From the NCBI GenBank assembly GCA_032358255.1, contig JAULBX010010878.1, positions 42,439 to 106,438 on the forward strand: a DNA stretch of 64,000 bases. The letters are read 5' to 3'. Source of the DNA: Heterotrichella gracilis (Eukaryota > Sar > Xanthophyceae > Tribonematales > Xanthonemataceae). The position numbers and the translations under genes are program-made. This document shows positions 34,117 to 46,513 of the stretch, one piece after another. How positions within the stretch are numbered: position 1 is the stretch's first letter; every line of letters starts with the position of its first letter. The notes under the pieces are model-generated. The model did no database searches. It was not told where the DNA came from and saw nothing but the letters and a program-made list of their open reading frames with translations.

Positions 34117-37100
34117 ATGGGTAAGAAAAACAAAAAGGGAGGCTTCCTAGGCCTCTCCGAGGACGAAGAAGAGGTAACCAGCCAAGCAACTGAACAATCA
34201 AACGCCGTCAAGCCTAAGGACAAGAAGAAGGGGAAGAAAGGGGCCAAACACTTTGAGGAGGACGATGACGACGACACCCAGTCCACCCAGACTGCTGTCA
34301 CAGCCGAGGAAGACAACGACACAGCCAATGCGGTCAGGAAAAAGGGCAAAAAGAAGGACAAGAAGAAGGGAGGCAAGTTCGCCTTCGACAGCGAGGATGA
34401 GGACGCTGGCCTCCCCAAGGTAGCTGTAGAGGAGGAGGAGGAGGAGGAGGTGCCAGTGGCCAAAGCCAAGCAAGGCAAGAAGAAGACCAAGGGCCAGGCA
34501 GCTGCTAGTGCGTTTGCGCTGCTGGGTGGGGATGATGAGGAAGAGGAGCAAGCTGAGGAAGAGGAGGAGGAGGCTTCTACCTCGACAGTGCAGGCTGCAG
34601 CGCTGGATGACGAGGAGGAGGAGCCTGTCCGTGTCGCACCCACCAAGCCCAGTGGCAAGAAGGACAAAAAGGTAACGCAGGAGGGTTGTGACCAGCACTT
34701 TGCACACATCGTACCCGCTGGCTAGCCCATTCTGGGCAGTGAGCATATGCATGCATCTTGGGCTGCCACTTGCGTGCTACCAATGCCACCAGGGAGCAAT
34801 GCATGCGTTGTACTGCCATGCATGCCCAGCTGCTGCTAAGGACACGTTGGTCAGGTTCAGGCTTCCCTGCTGGGTTGTCTCACGCTGCACTAGTGCACAA
34901 GCAGATTGCGGACGCTGGCGCTGGCCGTGCACACATAAGGCACACCAGTACTTATACCTTCCCATCCCGCTCCAGGGCAAGAAGAAGGGCAAGTTTGAGC
35001 TCGAGGACGAGTATGCTGAGGTGGGTATGGTACAATTACGGCCGCCTCATTGCCCGCACTGTGCCTCATTGCGCTCGCAATTTCTCTGTGGAGTGCGAAC
35101 TTCACTTGAGGGTCTAACCCTAAACCCCGCCTCCTGCGCCAAGGTGGCGTGCAGTCTGCATCGCAAGCTTCAGTACCTCACCCTTGGCATACACTGCGTT
35201 GCATCTCAGGCACCCGGCCACCACATTGCTCAACTGCACGCACACGCATGCCTGGTGTTTAGGGTTTAGGGTTTCAAAAACCCACCACGGCTGACGGCAT
35301 CCATCCCATTGCAGGCACCTGGCCTGGTGGTTGCCGAGGTGGTGATTGTGTCCCCCCACCCCAACGCCGACAAGCTGCGCGTGTGCTCGGTGGACACTGG
35401 CTCAGGAACATACAAGGTGGGTGGAGATGGTGCATGTGGGAGGTTTATATGTGCATGCGGGTTGGCAGCTATCTGTGAATGCATCTCAATAGGGAGGCGC
35501 TGGTATCTGAAACTGTACACTAACCCATGGCATTGACATTCCTTTTTTTACCAAGATCATGACGTGGCTAATGTTGGCTCTGTATCATACAAAGCCGCAC
35601 AGGCAATGCCACCATGGTGGTGGAATATGAATATTTTTATAGATTGTTAGTTGTCGCTGCAGCCTACAGGGTTTGAGCTGTGTGCTGTGTGTGTGTGTGT
35701 GCAGGTGGTGACCAATGCGCAGAACGTGGCTGAGGGCATGAAGGTGGTGTTTGCGGTAGGTGGTGCAGGGCCATGGGCATGCCAAATTGCATGCCAGTGT
35801 GCATTGTGCATGCGCATGTGTGGAGACATTGTCACGGGGGTTGAGATCTCTGGTGCAGGTGCAGGTGCAGGTGATTTGCACGTGCATGAATGGACACAGT
35901 GCAAGAGGAAATAGAAGAGCATAAAATGCATTGGCCATTGGCGATCATCTATGCTGGGATGATGTTCTTGTGCACAATACATGGGCATGGGATGTGCAAG
36001 TGGACAAAAAACCCTGAATGTAACTCACATCAGACGTATTATGGAATGATATTCGTCTGCAACCCAAAATGCTTGCCAGCCCCGCACCCCCTCACCCACT
36101 CCCTCCCCCGCCGCAGCCCGTTGGCTGCACCACCCCTGGCAGCGGCGTGCGCATCCAGCAGGCAGCCCTGCGCGGCGTGGACAGCTTCGGCATGCTGTGC
36201 TCCGCATTTGACGTTGGCTGGGTGGATGAGCCAGATGGAGTGCTGGTGCAGCTGGCAGCTGAGGCAGAGGTGGGCGATGCGGTGCCGCCTACTCCCCCAC
36301 AGGTACGCCGGTGCGGGGAAAGTGGGATGTGAATGGGAAAGGGGGCCTGGTGGATGTTGGCGGGGGTGTGAATGGGGCTGGAAAGGGGTGCACAGGGTTA
36401 TCTGTGATGGTTTCTGCATGGGGCGGGAGGAGCAATTGCGTGGCTTCGCTGTGAACCCTGGGTGAGGGATGGAGCGGGGGTTGGATCATGAGGCCATGTA
36501 TGGTTCAGGGATCAGAGGCGTCTACCTCTACCCATGCATGCCGTCATGGCTCTTAGCAGAGGTATTGTTTACTGGCACGAGCGGTAACCATACCGCGCAC
36601 GCCGCAGGGGGCCATCTTTGGAGACACAGCCGCAGCTTCAACTGCCAGCAGCGGCCAGGGGGGCAAGAAAAAGAAGAAGGGGAAGGCATTTGAGCCTGAG
36701 CAGGAGGAGGCTGATTTGCCTGTGTCTGCGGCTGTGGAGGATGGTGGCGAGGAGGAGGGGTTGAGCAGTAAGAAGAAGAAGAAGGGGAAGAAGGGCGTGT
36801 CGAGCAGCTTGTTTGATGCCCTGGGGGAGGATGGCGAGGGTGGGGAGCCTGGTGGGGATGTTGAGGCGGATGCTGTGGCGGAGGTGGCAGGTGGGTGGGG
36901 GGGGTGGGGGGGGGTGGGAGGTGGAGGTGGCATGTGTTTGGGTGCATGGCCTGGTGATGAGACGCCAACGGGCATGGCGTTGATTGCATCAATGACATGC
37001 ATCTGCCAAAGTATATCATGTCAAGCAATTAACGTCCACTACGGCAAATTTCTCATTAACTGATCATGTGGTCGCTAATCAGTTGTATGTTGCACTGCCC

Positions 37101-40100
37101 GATGGGTTAAGGCGCGTTGGAAGTGCGTGTTGTGAGTGTGTCAGGGTTGGCCCACCCCGGGCATTGCATGACTGGGCGTGTGTACTCCAGGGGAGAAGAA
37201 AAAGAAGAAGAAGGGCGGGGATGCGGCCTCCCTGTTTGCTGCCCTGGCCGAGGAAGGGGAGGATGCTACCCAGCCCGCAGGGGAGGAGGAGCCGGTGCCA
37301 GGGGAGAAGAAAAAGAAGAAAAAGAAGGACTCCAGCAGCCTGTTTGCAGCGCTGGGGGATGATGAGACAGCTGATGCAGAGCCAGCGGCCAATGGCGGGG
37401 CAGTGGCGGGCGATGGGGATGCTGATGTGGCGCCCAAGGGGGACAAGAAGAAGAAGAAGAAGAAGGGTTTTGTGGCGGAGGCTGTTGAGGAGGAGGAGGA
37501 GGTTTCGCCTGTGGCTGAAGCTCCTGAAGCTCCTGCAGGTGGGGTGGCGGCTGGCCTGTGTAGGGGTCAGGGTTTTTCTGTTAGGGCGTATTGTATTTTC
37601 TACACCCTGCGGGTGAGCAATGCCACAAGCTCTTAAGACTTTTGTCTACCATCAGTTGTGGAGTTTCCCTTGTCCTCTAACTTCCTGCATGCGAGTCAAG
37701 CCTCCTGTACGCTGCTGTACGGAGCTTCCATGGGGTGTCTTATCCCCTCTGAACTCTTTGGTTAATGCAATCTTGTCATGTGGCAAGGTTGGTGATGAGG
37801 ACATTGCCGACGTTGTGTTTAGGGTTTTGGTGGAACCTAACCTTGGCTGGTCTGGTGCAGGCACGTCAGGTGGCAAGGGTGGTGACGAGGACATCGACGC
37901 CATCCTGGCTGACCTTGACAAGCCCAGGGAGGACAAGGGGGGCAAGAAGAAGAAGAAGAAGGGGGGCAAGGGGGGCGCAGTAAAGGCGGAGGAGGAGGAC
38001 CTGGATGCGGTGCTCAACGAGCTGGGGATGGGGCCGCCGGAGCCTGGTGAGGATACCCTAAGCCCCACGATCTAAACTAAAATCCCTAAACCTTAAAGTT
38101 AGGTATGCTGGAGTGTGAGGGAGCTGGGGTGGAGCCTGACAAGGAAACTTTAGACCCTAAGACCCTGAACCTACACCTTACCCAAATATTATGCAGTGCC
38201 AAAGAGCTGGGGATGGGGCCGCTGGAGCCTGGTGAGGAACCCTACAACCTTGAACTCAAAACCCTAGATGCAATCATGTGTAGGTGCTTTGTGCGTCCCC
38301 CTTCCCCCCACCCCAATCTCCCAACCACCTATCGTGTATTTGCAGAACCGGCGCCTGCCCCTGCCCCCACCCCCGCACCAGAGCCCGAACCAGCAAGGGA
38401 CGGCAAAAAGAAGAAGAAGAAGGGCAAGGGGGGTGCAGTGGAGAAAGCAGAGGAGGAAGACCTCGACGCCATTCTAAGTGAGCTAGGGTTGGCACCCACC
38501 CCTGCCCCCAAGGAGGAAGAGGCTGGTGGTGCGGATGCTGATGGTGCTGCTGAGGCTGGCGATGAGGAGGGGGGTGAGGAGGGTGGCGAGGGCGAGGGTG
38601 GCAAGGTGGGTGGGGGGTACCATGGGCCATGGGTTTGGGGGTGGTTTTGTATTACAGCATGCGGCCTGTGTATGGCATGTACCTGTAAATGAAGTTTTAG
38701 CTTTGAAGCTGCATAAGATGGGAAGTGATCTGGATGGCGCATGGGTGTATTTATGCGTGTGTGTGGACGTGCATGCGTGCATCTATACAAGGCTTGGCTG
38801 TACTCATCTGTATTGCTGGAATGCATGCATCAGTTCGCAGGCAGAAGTGCAGCAACATCTGCCCAAGTTGCTTCACCCAGCTCCTGTGCATACACCCAGT
38901 TCCTCAGAACCCTAAACCCTAGACCCTATTCCAAACCCCTCCTCCCAGGAGCTGACCGCTGCCCAAAAGAAGAAGCTGAAGAAGAAGCAGAAGGAGAAGG
39001 AGAAGAAAAAGGGCGAGGCGGCACCCGCAGCCGAGGCCGAGGGAGGGGCTGCTGAGGCGGCTGCCGCTGGCAAGGACAAGAAGGGTAAGGGCAAGGGCCC
39101 CAGCGCTGCTGTGCGGAAGCTGCAGGAGGACCTTGAGAGGAAGAGGGCGGCGGAGGAGGCGGCTGCTCGGGAGGAGGAGGAGCGGCGCAGGAGGGTGGGT
39201 GCGGTTGGGGGTGGGAGGTGGTAGACAGTACGTGCGGGGGAATGTGTGGGCAAGGGTTTGGAATTTGTGGTAAATCTTGAACTCCAATACAGTGCATGGC
39301 ATGGCATGGCATGTTTGATGAGGTAGCCATTGATGCGGGTGACGATCCAAAACTGTCACATGGGTTGAAGGGTTACAGGTGATGAATGGCGTCACATCCT
39401 AGGTGTGTTTGACTGCACAGTGCGCAGCGTAAATAGGAAATCATACATACTCTGCTATATTATTTGTGAAAATTTTAACTACTTGCGCTAATCACCAGTG
39501 TTTACAATGTGGCAGTATTGAAAGGGATAAATAAAAGTACATAAAGTGACGTAAAAAGGATAAAGGGCCAGCAAAGGACCATAAAAACCTGCAGTATAAT
39601 GTGAAAGTACAGTAAAAGGTAGTATCTAGAATGGGCAAAAGTACAGTAAAAGTGAAAGTGTATAGGGTAAAGTCACAAAGCGAACAGCGCAAAAAAGCAA
39701 AAACAAACATCACACCCTTTGATCAGTGAACATGGCACACCTAATGGGTCCAACTCCCTGCTTGTTCAACGCCGCGCCAAAAATGATCATGTAATGAAGG
39801 AAATAACTAGTTATCTAGTCACAGTGAATAAAGTATCCATGATCAATAACAAATAACAAACATTATCAACGTTTAATAACACGTGGCACAATGAACCCCC
39901 CTGCAGGAGGAGGAGGAGGAGGCCGCCGAGGCCGCTGCAGAGGCCGCGCGCGCCCTCGATGCTGAGCGGCGGCGGCTGGAGAAGGCTGAGCGCAGGGCGC
40001 AGCTTAAGAAGGAGGGCAAGCTGCTGACTGGCAAGGCCAAGGAGCAGGCTGACAAGCTTGCGCGCATGCGGGAGCAGCTGCTGAAGCAAGGGGGCGTGGA

Positions 40101-43100
40101 CATGGAGGGTGGGTGGGGAGGGGTGGGGTGGGGGGCGGGTAGGAGGTAGGGTAGTGGTGAGTGGGCATGGTGAGGGGTTGGACGGGTTTACCCCAGAGTT
40201 GAAATTTAACCTCCCATGTTTGACTAGGCTAAACCTTGGCACCTGCTGCACCCGCAGCCGCCACAGTTTTCAAGCGAAGTGACAAAAATCCTAAAGCATG
40301 AATCCTGAAACCTCTCCCGCTTCCACCGCAGCTGCCCCCGTTGCCAAGCGGCCCATCTACACCAAGAAGAAGGCGCATCCAAAGAAGGTGGAGGAGCAGG
40401 CTCCCGCAAAGGAGGAGGAGGAGGCAGCAGCTGCAGCAGCGGCACTGGCTGCTGCTGCCGAGGAACAGAAGCGCAAGGAGGAAGAGGTGGGGTACCATGG
40501 ATCATTAGCATCATGACCAATTCATGCATTCTGGCACAAGAACTAGGCAGCCATGCCAGACAATTGGAATTAGGTAGCGGTGGGGGTATCATGCCATGAT
40601 TGTAAAAGCGTCCAAATGGTGGGCAAAAGCATGTGCGTTTTGCTGACATCTTGCAGTTTCGATTATCATCGCAAGAAAAGGTTTCAATGCTGTTCATTGG
40701 CGAATACGACATCATGATAGTGGTATTCTAAGATGAAGAAAGGCTAAACTTTGACTCGTTTTCTTGTAACAACAGCCGTCGCCCAAAAGCCATAGGGAGA
40801 TATGTCCCACACCATGCTTAAACCCGCCTTTGTGCCCTACACACCGCTTCAACCCTTCTGTGTCCCACACACTGCAGGCTGCCGCTGCAGCAGCTGCTGC
40901 CGAGGCCGCCCAGGCCGCCGCTGCCGCTGCCGCCGCCTCCGCTGCCGATGACTGGGAGACCGCTGTGGATGACTGGGAGGCTGTGCTTGAGAATGGGGTG
41001 GAGGTGGCGCCGCCCAAGGAGGAGGAGGTGGCTGTGGCTGTGGATAAGGTTGGTGGTGGGGGTGAATGGGGAGGCCAACTGGGACATGCAATGGGTTGCG
41101 ATGGGAGAGGATGGTCACGTGATTGTCTTGGTAGCTGAGTGATCGGGATATGCCTAAAGGAATGACCACATGGTTGTGAAATAGCCAAGGTATTCTGATA
41201 TAGCAATGGGGAGGACCCCATTATTTCATGTACCTAGGGAAGTATCATATCCACATGATTGCTGTGTGTGCAGGAGGCGGTGCCAGGTGTCGCCCCGCCA
41301 GGCCCCGCTGAGGTTGAGGCTACAAGGGAGGAGAGCCAAGCGGGGAGCGGGGAGGAGAGCGGCAGTGAGGAGGGGAGTGAATCGGGCAGCGGCGAGGTGC
41401 GCAACTAGGGTTTGTTAGGGTATTTAATTAGGGTTTGTAGGCTTTTCCACGGGCCGCATGGCCTGGTGGCCGCCTCACCATACCACACACCCCGGCTCCC
41501 AGTCGCAGCAGGGGGCGACTGAATCGTTATTGGCCACAGCAAGCAACGAGAAAAGCTGTCAACTTGGCGTAGTGACCTCAAGAATGCCGCTTTGCCTCCT
41601 CAAGCGGGAAACCACCCTGTCGCTCACTTTTCCCACCTACACCTTTCACCTCGACAGATACCTCCTCCTCCTTCCCTGCTGAAACTCATTCCTGGCAGAA
41701 CCATAAACTGACGATTGCGATTCAAATCTGAAACTCACTTTCCCTTCTACCCTCCCCCTCCGCTGGCTCAGGATTTGAGATTCAAATCCATTCATCCCAC
41801 CCGCAGGAGAGCTCCTCAGGCTCCGAGTCCTCCTCAGGATCAGACTCGGACTCGGACTCGGATTCCGAGTCAGACTCTGAGACGACCGACAGCGAGGATG
41901 AGCGCCAGGAGCGGCTGGCGGCTGCCCGGGAAAAGCGCGAGGCCAGGCTGGCTGCTGCGCTGGCTGCGGCTGACCCCACGCAGCTTCGCTCGCCCATCTG
42001 CTGCATTCTGGGGCACGTGGATACCGGTGGGTGGTGGGGTGGTGGCGGGTGGGGTGGGGAGGGAGGTGGATTTTTGGGGGGAGTAATGTTGGATATCGGT
42101 GGACGCTGGGACGCATGCCTCAGCGGCCGCTGCTACACTCCTGCTTGCGCGCTCCCCTCCGCTTCCCGCAGGCATTACTGCACCACACCCTCATTGGTAG
42201 GACGGTTACGACGTATGGGTAACCAAGTTTTGGTTCAAATAATGTCTACATGATACTACGGTAAATTCAGATAAACTAGCATTGTTTAACGATGAGACAT
42301 CCACCCCCACCCCCTGCAGGCAAGACCAAGCTGCTGGACAACATCCGGCGCACCAACGTGCAGGACGGGGAGGCGGGCGGCATCACACAGCAGATCGGGG
42401 CCACCTACATCCCCGGGGATGCCATCGAGCAGCGCACAGCATCCCTGCGCAAGGGCAGGAAGTTTGACCTGCGCCTGCCGGGGCTCCTGGTGATTGACAC
42501 GCCAGGTGAGGATTTTAGTTAGGGTTCTGGATAGGGTTTTGACCTGCGCCTGCCGTTGATTGATTGACACGCCATTTGAGGGTTTTGATAGATTTTGATG
42601 AGTGTAGTAGTATGGACTAACCAATCTCAGTGTTCTTCTTCAACAGCGCAGCGGGTGGCGGTGCCTTATTGTGATTACACTTTCATTCCACCTCCCACAT
42701 TTTGGGCTGGCAACCTCCTCACCCAGCCCCCACCCCCCACCCCCACCGCAGGCCACGAGTCCTTCACCAACCTGCGCTCCCGGGGCTCCTCGCTGTGCGA
42801 CGTGGCCATCCTGGTGGTGGACATGATGCACGGCATGGAGCAGCAGACGATCGAGTCAATCAACCTGCTCAAGGCCAAGGGCACGCCATTCATCGTGGCC
42901 CTCAACAAGATAGACAGGCTCTACTCATGGAAGCCGCTGGTCAACGCGCCCATCCAGGACAGCCTGGCGTCCCAGGAGGAGCATGTGCGGCTGGAGTTTG
43001 AGGAGCGGCTCAAGGTGGGGGTTGTAGGGTTTGAATATACGAGTAACCCTAGGCTGGAGCAGCTCAGGGTGGGGTGTAAGGTTGACATCTGGGGATTTGG

Positions 43101-46100
43101 GGTGGGGATGGTGCTGGCGGTTTTGGTTTTGAGGGTTATCCACGCGTGTGGAGGGATCAGGTTGGTAGCAGAATCACTTCAAACAGAGTGCAACTCCCAC
43201 CCATATATAAGCTAGGTATTGGCTAGACTGTGTCCCTCGTGTGGCCCTTTATATGACCTTCCCCCCTCGCAGGCCTCCACCCTTGCCCTGAATGAGCAGG
43301 GCCTGAATGTTGCCCTGTACTGGCGCAACCCCGACCCCGCCACCTACTTCAACATCGTGCCCACCTCGGCCATCACGGGAGAGGGCATTCCGGACATGCT
43401 GCAGGTGAGTGGGTGGGGGGTAGACATGGGGCCTGTGGGGACTGTCTGGATGGCGTATGTGTGTGTTTAGTTGGTGTACATATCTGCCCGGTGGAGATAG
43501 TGTGTGATCATTACAAACTGCATCCTTGTGATAGAAATCCAATGGTTACAAATTGCATGGAGATATGCTGTGAAAGTTGTCAGCTTGCCATTCGCCCTGT
43601 GGAGATCGCGTGTAATCATCACATATATTGCATGCTTGTAGTTTAAATATAATGTAACAAATTGCATGGAGATATGCCGTGAAGGTGTATATTCCTCGCA
43701 CACTCCCCACCCCTCACCCCCACCCCCTACCCCCCAATTCTCACCCACCCCACCCCCCACCCCCCGCAGCTGCTGGTGAAGCTGACCCAGTCCCAGATGG
43801 GCGCCCGCCTCATGTTCATCGCTGAGACTGAGTGCACCGTGCTGGAGGTGAAGATGATCGAGGGCCTGGGCACCACCATCGACGTGGTGCTGGTCAACGG
43901 GGTGCTGAAGGAGGGGGATACGATAGTGGTGTGTGGGCTGAACGGGCCCATCGTGACTACCATACGGTGCGTGGGTGGGGTTCATGGCCAAGTGTGGATA
44001 CCAGTTCACCAGGCTTGCCAGCTGTGTGGCGCAAGCACCCCTGGCAAGCCCTGTAAAATAGTGTGATGTGCATTAGCTGGGTTTACATACCGGTGATTTT
44101 CCATCCATGAATGCATCTGCTTGTTGCCATCATCTTCACCTGTTCTTCTCCAATACCCGCATTCAACACACCATACCCGCATTCAACCAGCACCACCATG
44201 ATTTGCTGCTGACCCTTGCCCGACACCCACCCTCTCGTCTACCCTTCCAGATCCCTGCTGAACCCCCACCCGTAGCGCGAGCTGCGCGTGAAGGGCTCCT
44301 ACCTGCACCACAGGCTATCAGCCCCATCACCTCCCCTCACTCTCGCTCACACCTCCCTCTGCTCCCCTACCCGCAACCAGAGTGCCCTCACACCCTTGCT
44401 AAAATCCCCCCTCCCCTCCCCCATCCCCGTAGGTCGCTCCTCACCCCCCACCCTCTGCGCGAGCTGCGCGTGAAGGGCTCCTACCTGCACCACAAGGAGC
44501 TGCGCGCGGCCCAGGGTGTGAAGCTGGCCGCGCAGAACCTTGAGACCGCTGTGGCTGGCACGCAGCTGTACGTGGTGCAGCCCGATGACGACATTGAGGC
44601 GCTCAAGCAGGAGGTGATGGAGGACATGACCGATATATTCTCATCGGTGGACAGGTGGGGGGTGGGAGAAATGGGGGGTTGATGGTGGTGTAGGGCATGG
44701 CGGATATATTCTCTTCTGTGGATAAGTGGGGAAGGGGTTGGAGAGGAGGTGGGGAGGGGCAGACAGAACGAGTGGTGGCGGCCTGTGTTGGTTGGTTGGT
44801 GGGAGTCCAGCTTTGTGGTTGCATTTGCTGTATTGTGGCGTGGGTGATTGAGGTGGCGCATGGCGACATTGAGACGCTGAAGCAAGGAAAACAACTCACA
44901 TCTGTTTAGAGGGGAAGGATGGGGATTGGGGTGTGTTGTGCCATTAAAAGGTATGGTGTGAATACGCACAAGTGATTTTGGGTATTGACAGAATAGTGAT
45001 TGATGGGAGAAGGATGAGCACTCAGACCATGCACACACTACACCCACTGCACCCCCCCACATACATCCCTGACAGCCCCCACTCCTTTGCAGGTCGGGCG
45101 AGGGCGTGTGCGTGCAGGCGTCAACCCTGGGATCCCTGGAAGCGCTCCTGGAGTTCCTGCGGTCCCCAGACGTCAAGATCCCGGTGTCGGGGATCAACAT
45201 TGGCCCCGTGCACCGAAAAGACGTCATGCGCGCCAGCGTCATGTTGGAGCGCAAGCAGAAGAAATTTGCGTGCATCTTGGCGTTTGATGTGCCTGTGACC
45301 AGGGAGGCGCAGGAGATGGCTGAGAGCACGGGTGTGCGGGTGTTCACAGCGGACATCATCTACCACCTGTTTGACCAGTTCACCGCCTACATGAAGCTGG
45401 TAAGGGTGCTGGAGAAGGTGTTTGGGCAGGGTTTTAGGTAGGGTTTTTGGGAAGGGTTTTCCAGTGCCCATCTGGGTCAGGTAAGGGTCTGGGGCTCATC
45501 AAAATCATAGGTGTACATGAACCCAGGAATGCCATGAAGCAGCTAAGGGGTTTCTAAGAGGGCTTTGGTGTGCGTGTTCCCCTCTCAAACACCTTTGATG
45601 AAGGGTGTGTGGTCCACTTGCGGTCGAAAGAGGAGGGTAAGCAGGCGGCAGCCCATCAAATACCCTAAACCCTAGCAATAAACCCTAATCATTGCCTGCC
45701 GTCCTTCTCGAGGAGTTTAGGACCCTTTCCTCATTTCTCAAGGGGATGTGCTTCACTTGCAGACGAAAGAGGAGGAGAAGCAGGCTGCTGCCCACGAGGC
45801 TGTGTTTCCCTGCCGCATTAAGATCCTGCCCACATGCGTGTTCAACAAGAAGGACCCCATCGTGGTGGGGGTGGAGATTGTGGAGGGCATCGCCAAGGTG
45901 GGCACGCCGCTGTGCATACCCTCGCAAGGGTTCATCGACCTGGGCAGGATCTCCTCCCTTGAGCTGAACCACAAGTCGGTGGACACCGCCCGCAAGGGGG
46001 ACAGCGTGGCCATGAAGATCGAGTCGACCAACGCTGCGGAGTCGGCCAGGCTGTACGGCCGACACTTTGATTTCAAGGTAGGGTGGGTTACCTCAGCAAT

Positions 46101-46513
46101 AGGGTCTAATGATGTTTGTGCGACATTTACAGTGGGGGGGGGGGGTGATTGCCTAAATGTGGCTCAGTCCTGCCTTTCAACGCAGGAGGTTGAACATGCG
46201 TCCCACATTGCCCAAAAAGTTGGCCAACATGCCATGCTAGCTCCCCAGACCAATCTTCATTATCGTGCCTGCCTTGAGCTTGGCTGGTTCCCGCATCAGC
46301 TGATGATCTCATATCAGCAGCAAGTCCTGGACCTGCCATGCCAAAACCCTAATAGAACCCTTTACTTACTTTGAACCCCATGTGCAGGACGAGCTAGTTT
46401 CCCGCATCAGCCGCAAGTCCATCGACCTGCTCAAGGAGAACTTCAAGGAGGACATGAGCAAGGAGGAGTGGATTCTAATTCTCAAGCTCAAGAAGCTGTT
46501 CCAAGTAGGGTGA
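34117..46513 (+). CDS. EIF5B: Translation initiation factor eIF5B with internal tRNA-binding domain
   Basis: Ribosomal-subunit-joining GTPase of the cytosol. Twenty-three exons close in phase and give 1626 residues. Exon bounds: 34117-34671, 34976-35020, 35315-35416, 35705-35755, 36117-36302, 36608-36890, 37191-37538, 37861-38046, 38346-38605, 38949-39194, 39907-40108, 40332-40486, 40878-41048, 41274-41396, 41807-42026, 42320-42505, 42752-43014, 43273-43404, 43770-43966, 44433-44654, 45093-45399, 45763-46077 and 46388-46513. The N-terminal thousand residues are Lys/Glu-rich with short motif repeats. Residues about 201-313 form an EMAPII/TRBD-type tRNA-binding OB domain ([50 protein letters not shown]). 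GTPase boxes are GHVDTGKT (about 1039-1046), [24 protein letters not shown] and TSAITGEG. C-terminal domains are complete ([36 protein letters not shown]). Human eIF5B is about 1220 residues. Many introns carry ghost exon edges. Confidence 0.96.
37781..37905. repeat. Duplicated exon-8 acceptor edge, eIF5B
   Basis: The exon start at 37861-37905 (GGTGACGAGGACATCGACGC) is mirrored at 37781-37826 (GGTGATGAGGACATTGCCGA), 86 nt upstream, ending in TTTAGGGTTTTGG. Confidence 0.85.
38020..38250. repeat. Copies of the exon-8 donor edge, eIF5B
   Basis: The true edge at 38025-38055 (GAGCTGGGGATGGGGCCGCC) has a near-identical copy with its GTGAGGA donor at 38204-38240 and a weaker one at about 38115-38145. 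CCTAAACC-type filler lies between. Confidence 0.85.
42463..42597. repeat. Duplicated exon-16 donor edge, eIF5B
   Basis: Coding sequence TTTGACCTGCGCCTGCCG and GATTGACACGCCA at 42463-42505 recur at 42537-42580. The copy has lost the donor (CCATTTGAG instead of CCAGGTGAG). TTAGGGTT-like filler lies between. Confidence 0.85.
43488..43690. repeat. About 110-bp tandem duplication inside eIF5B intron 18
   Basis: 43488-43577 and 43598-43688 align, sharing CAAATTGCATGGAGATATGC and the GATC/ATCAT blocks. This repeat is purely intronic. Confidence 0.75.
44275..44494. repeat. Duplicated exon-20 5' segment, eIF5B
   Basis: GCGCGAGCTGCGCGTGAAGG and the following codons at 44457-44494 are copied at 44275-44312 in the preceding intron, 182 nt away. 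A further decayed copy of the exon 20 end lies at 44695-44733. Confidence 0.88.
45605..45795. repeat. Duplicated exon-22 acceptor edge, eIF5B
   Basis: 45747-45795 (acceptor plus ACGAAAGAGGAGGAGAAGCA) has a copy at 45605-45655 (TCGAAAGAGGAGGGTAAGCA) whose acceptor AG has become GG. Confidence 0.85.
46285..46431. repeat. Duplicated exon-23 acceptor edge, eIF5B
   Basis: TTCCCGCATCAGC and CAGCAAGTC-like sequence of the last exon (46381-46431) recurs at 46285-46337 with a 17-nt insertion. Confidence 0.8.

Noticed and set aside
34062-34752. Minus-strand Ser-rich frames (215 and 184 aa)
   Set aside because: Antisense of the Lys/Glu-rich eIF5B exon 1; poly-Ser/Leu is the mirror of GAG/AAG codons.
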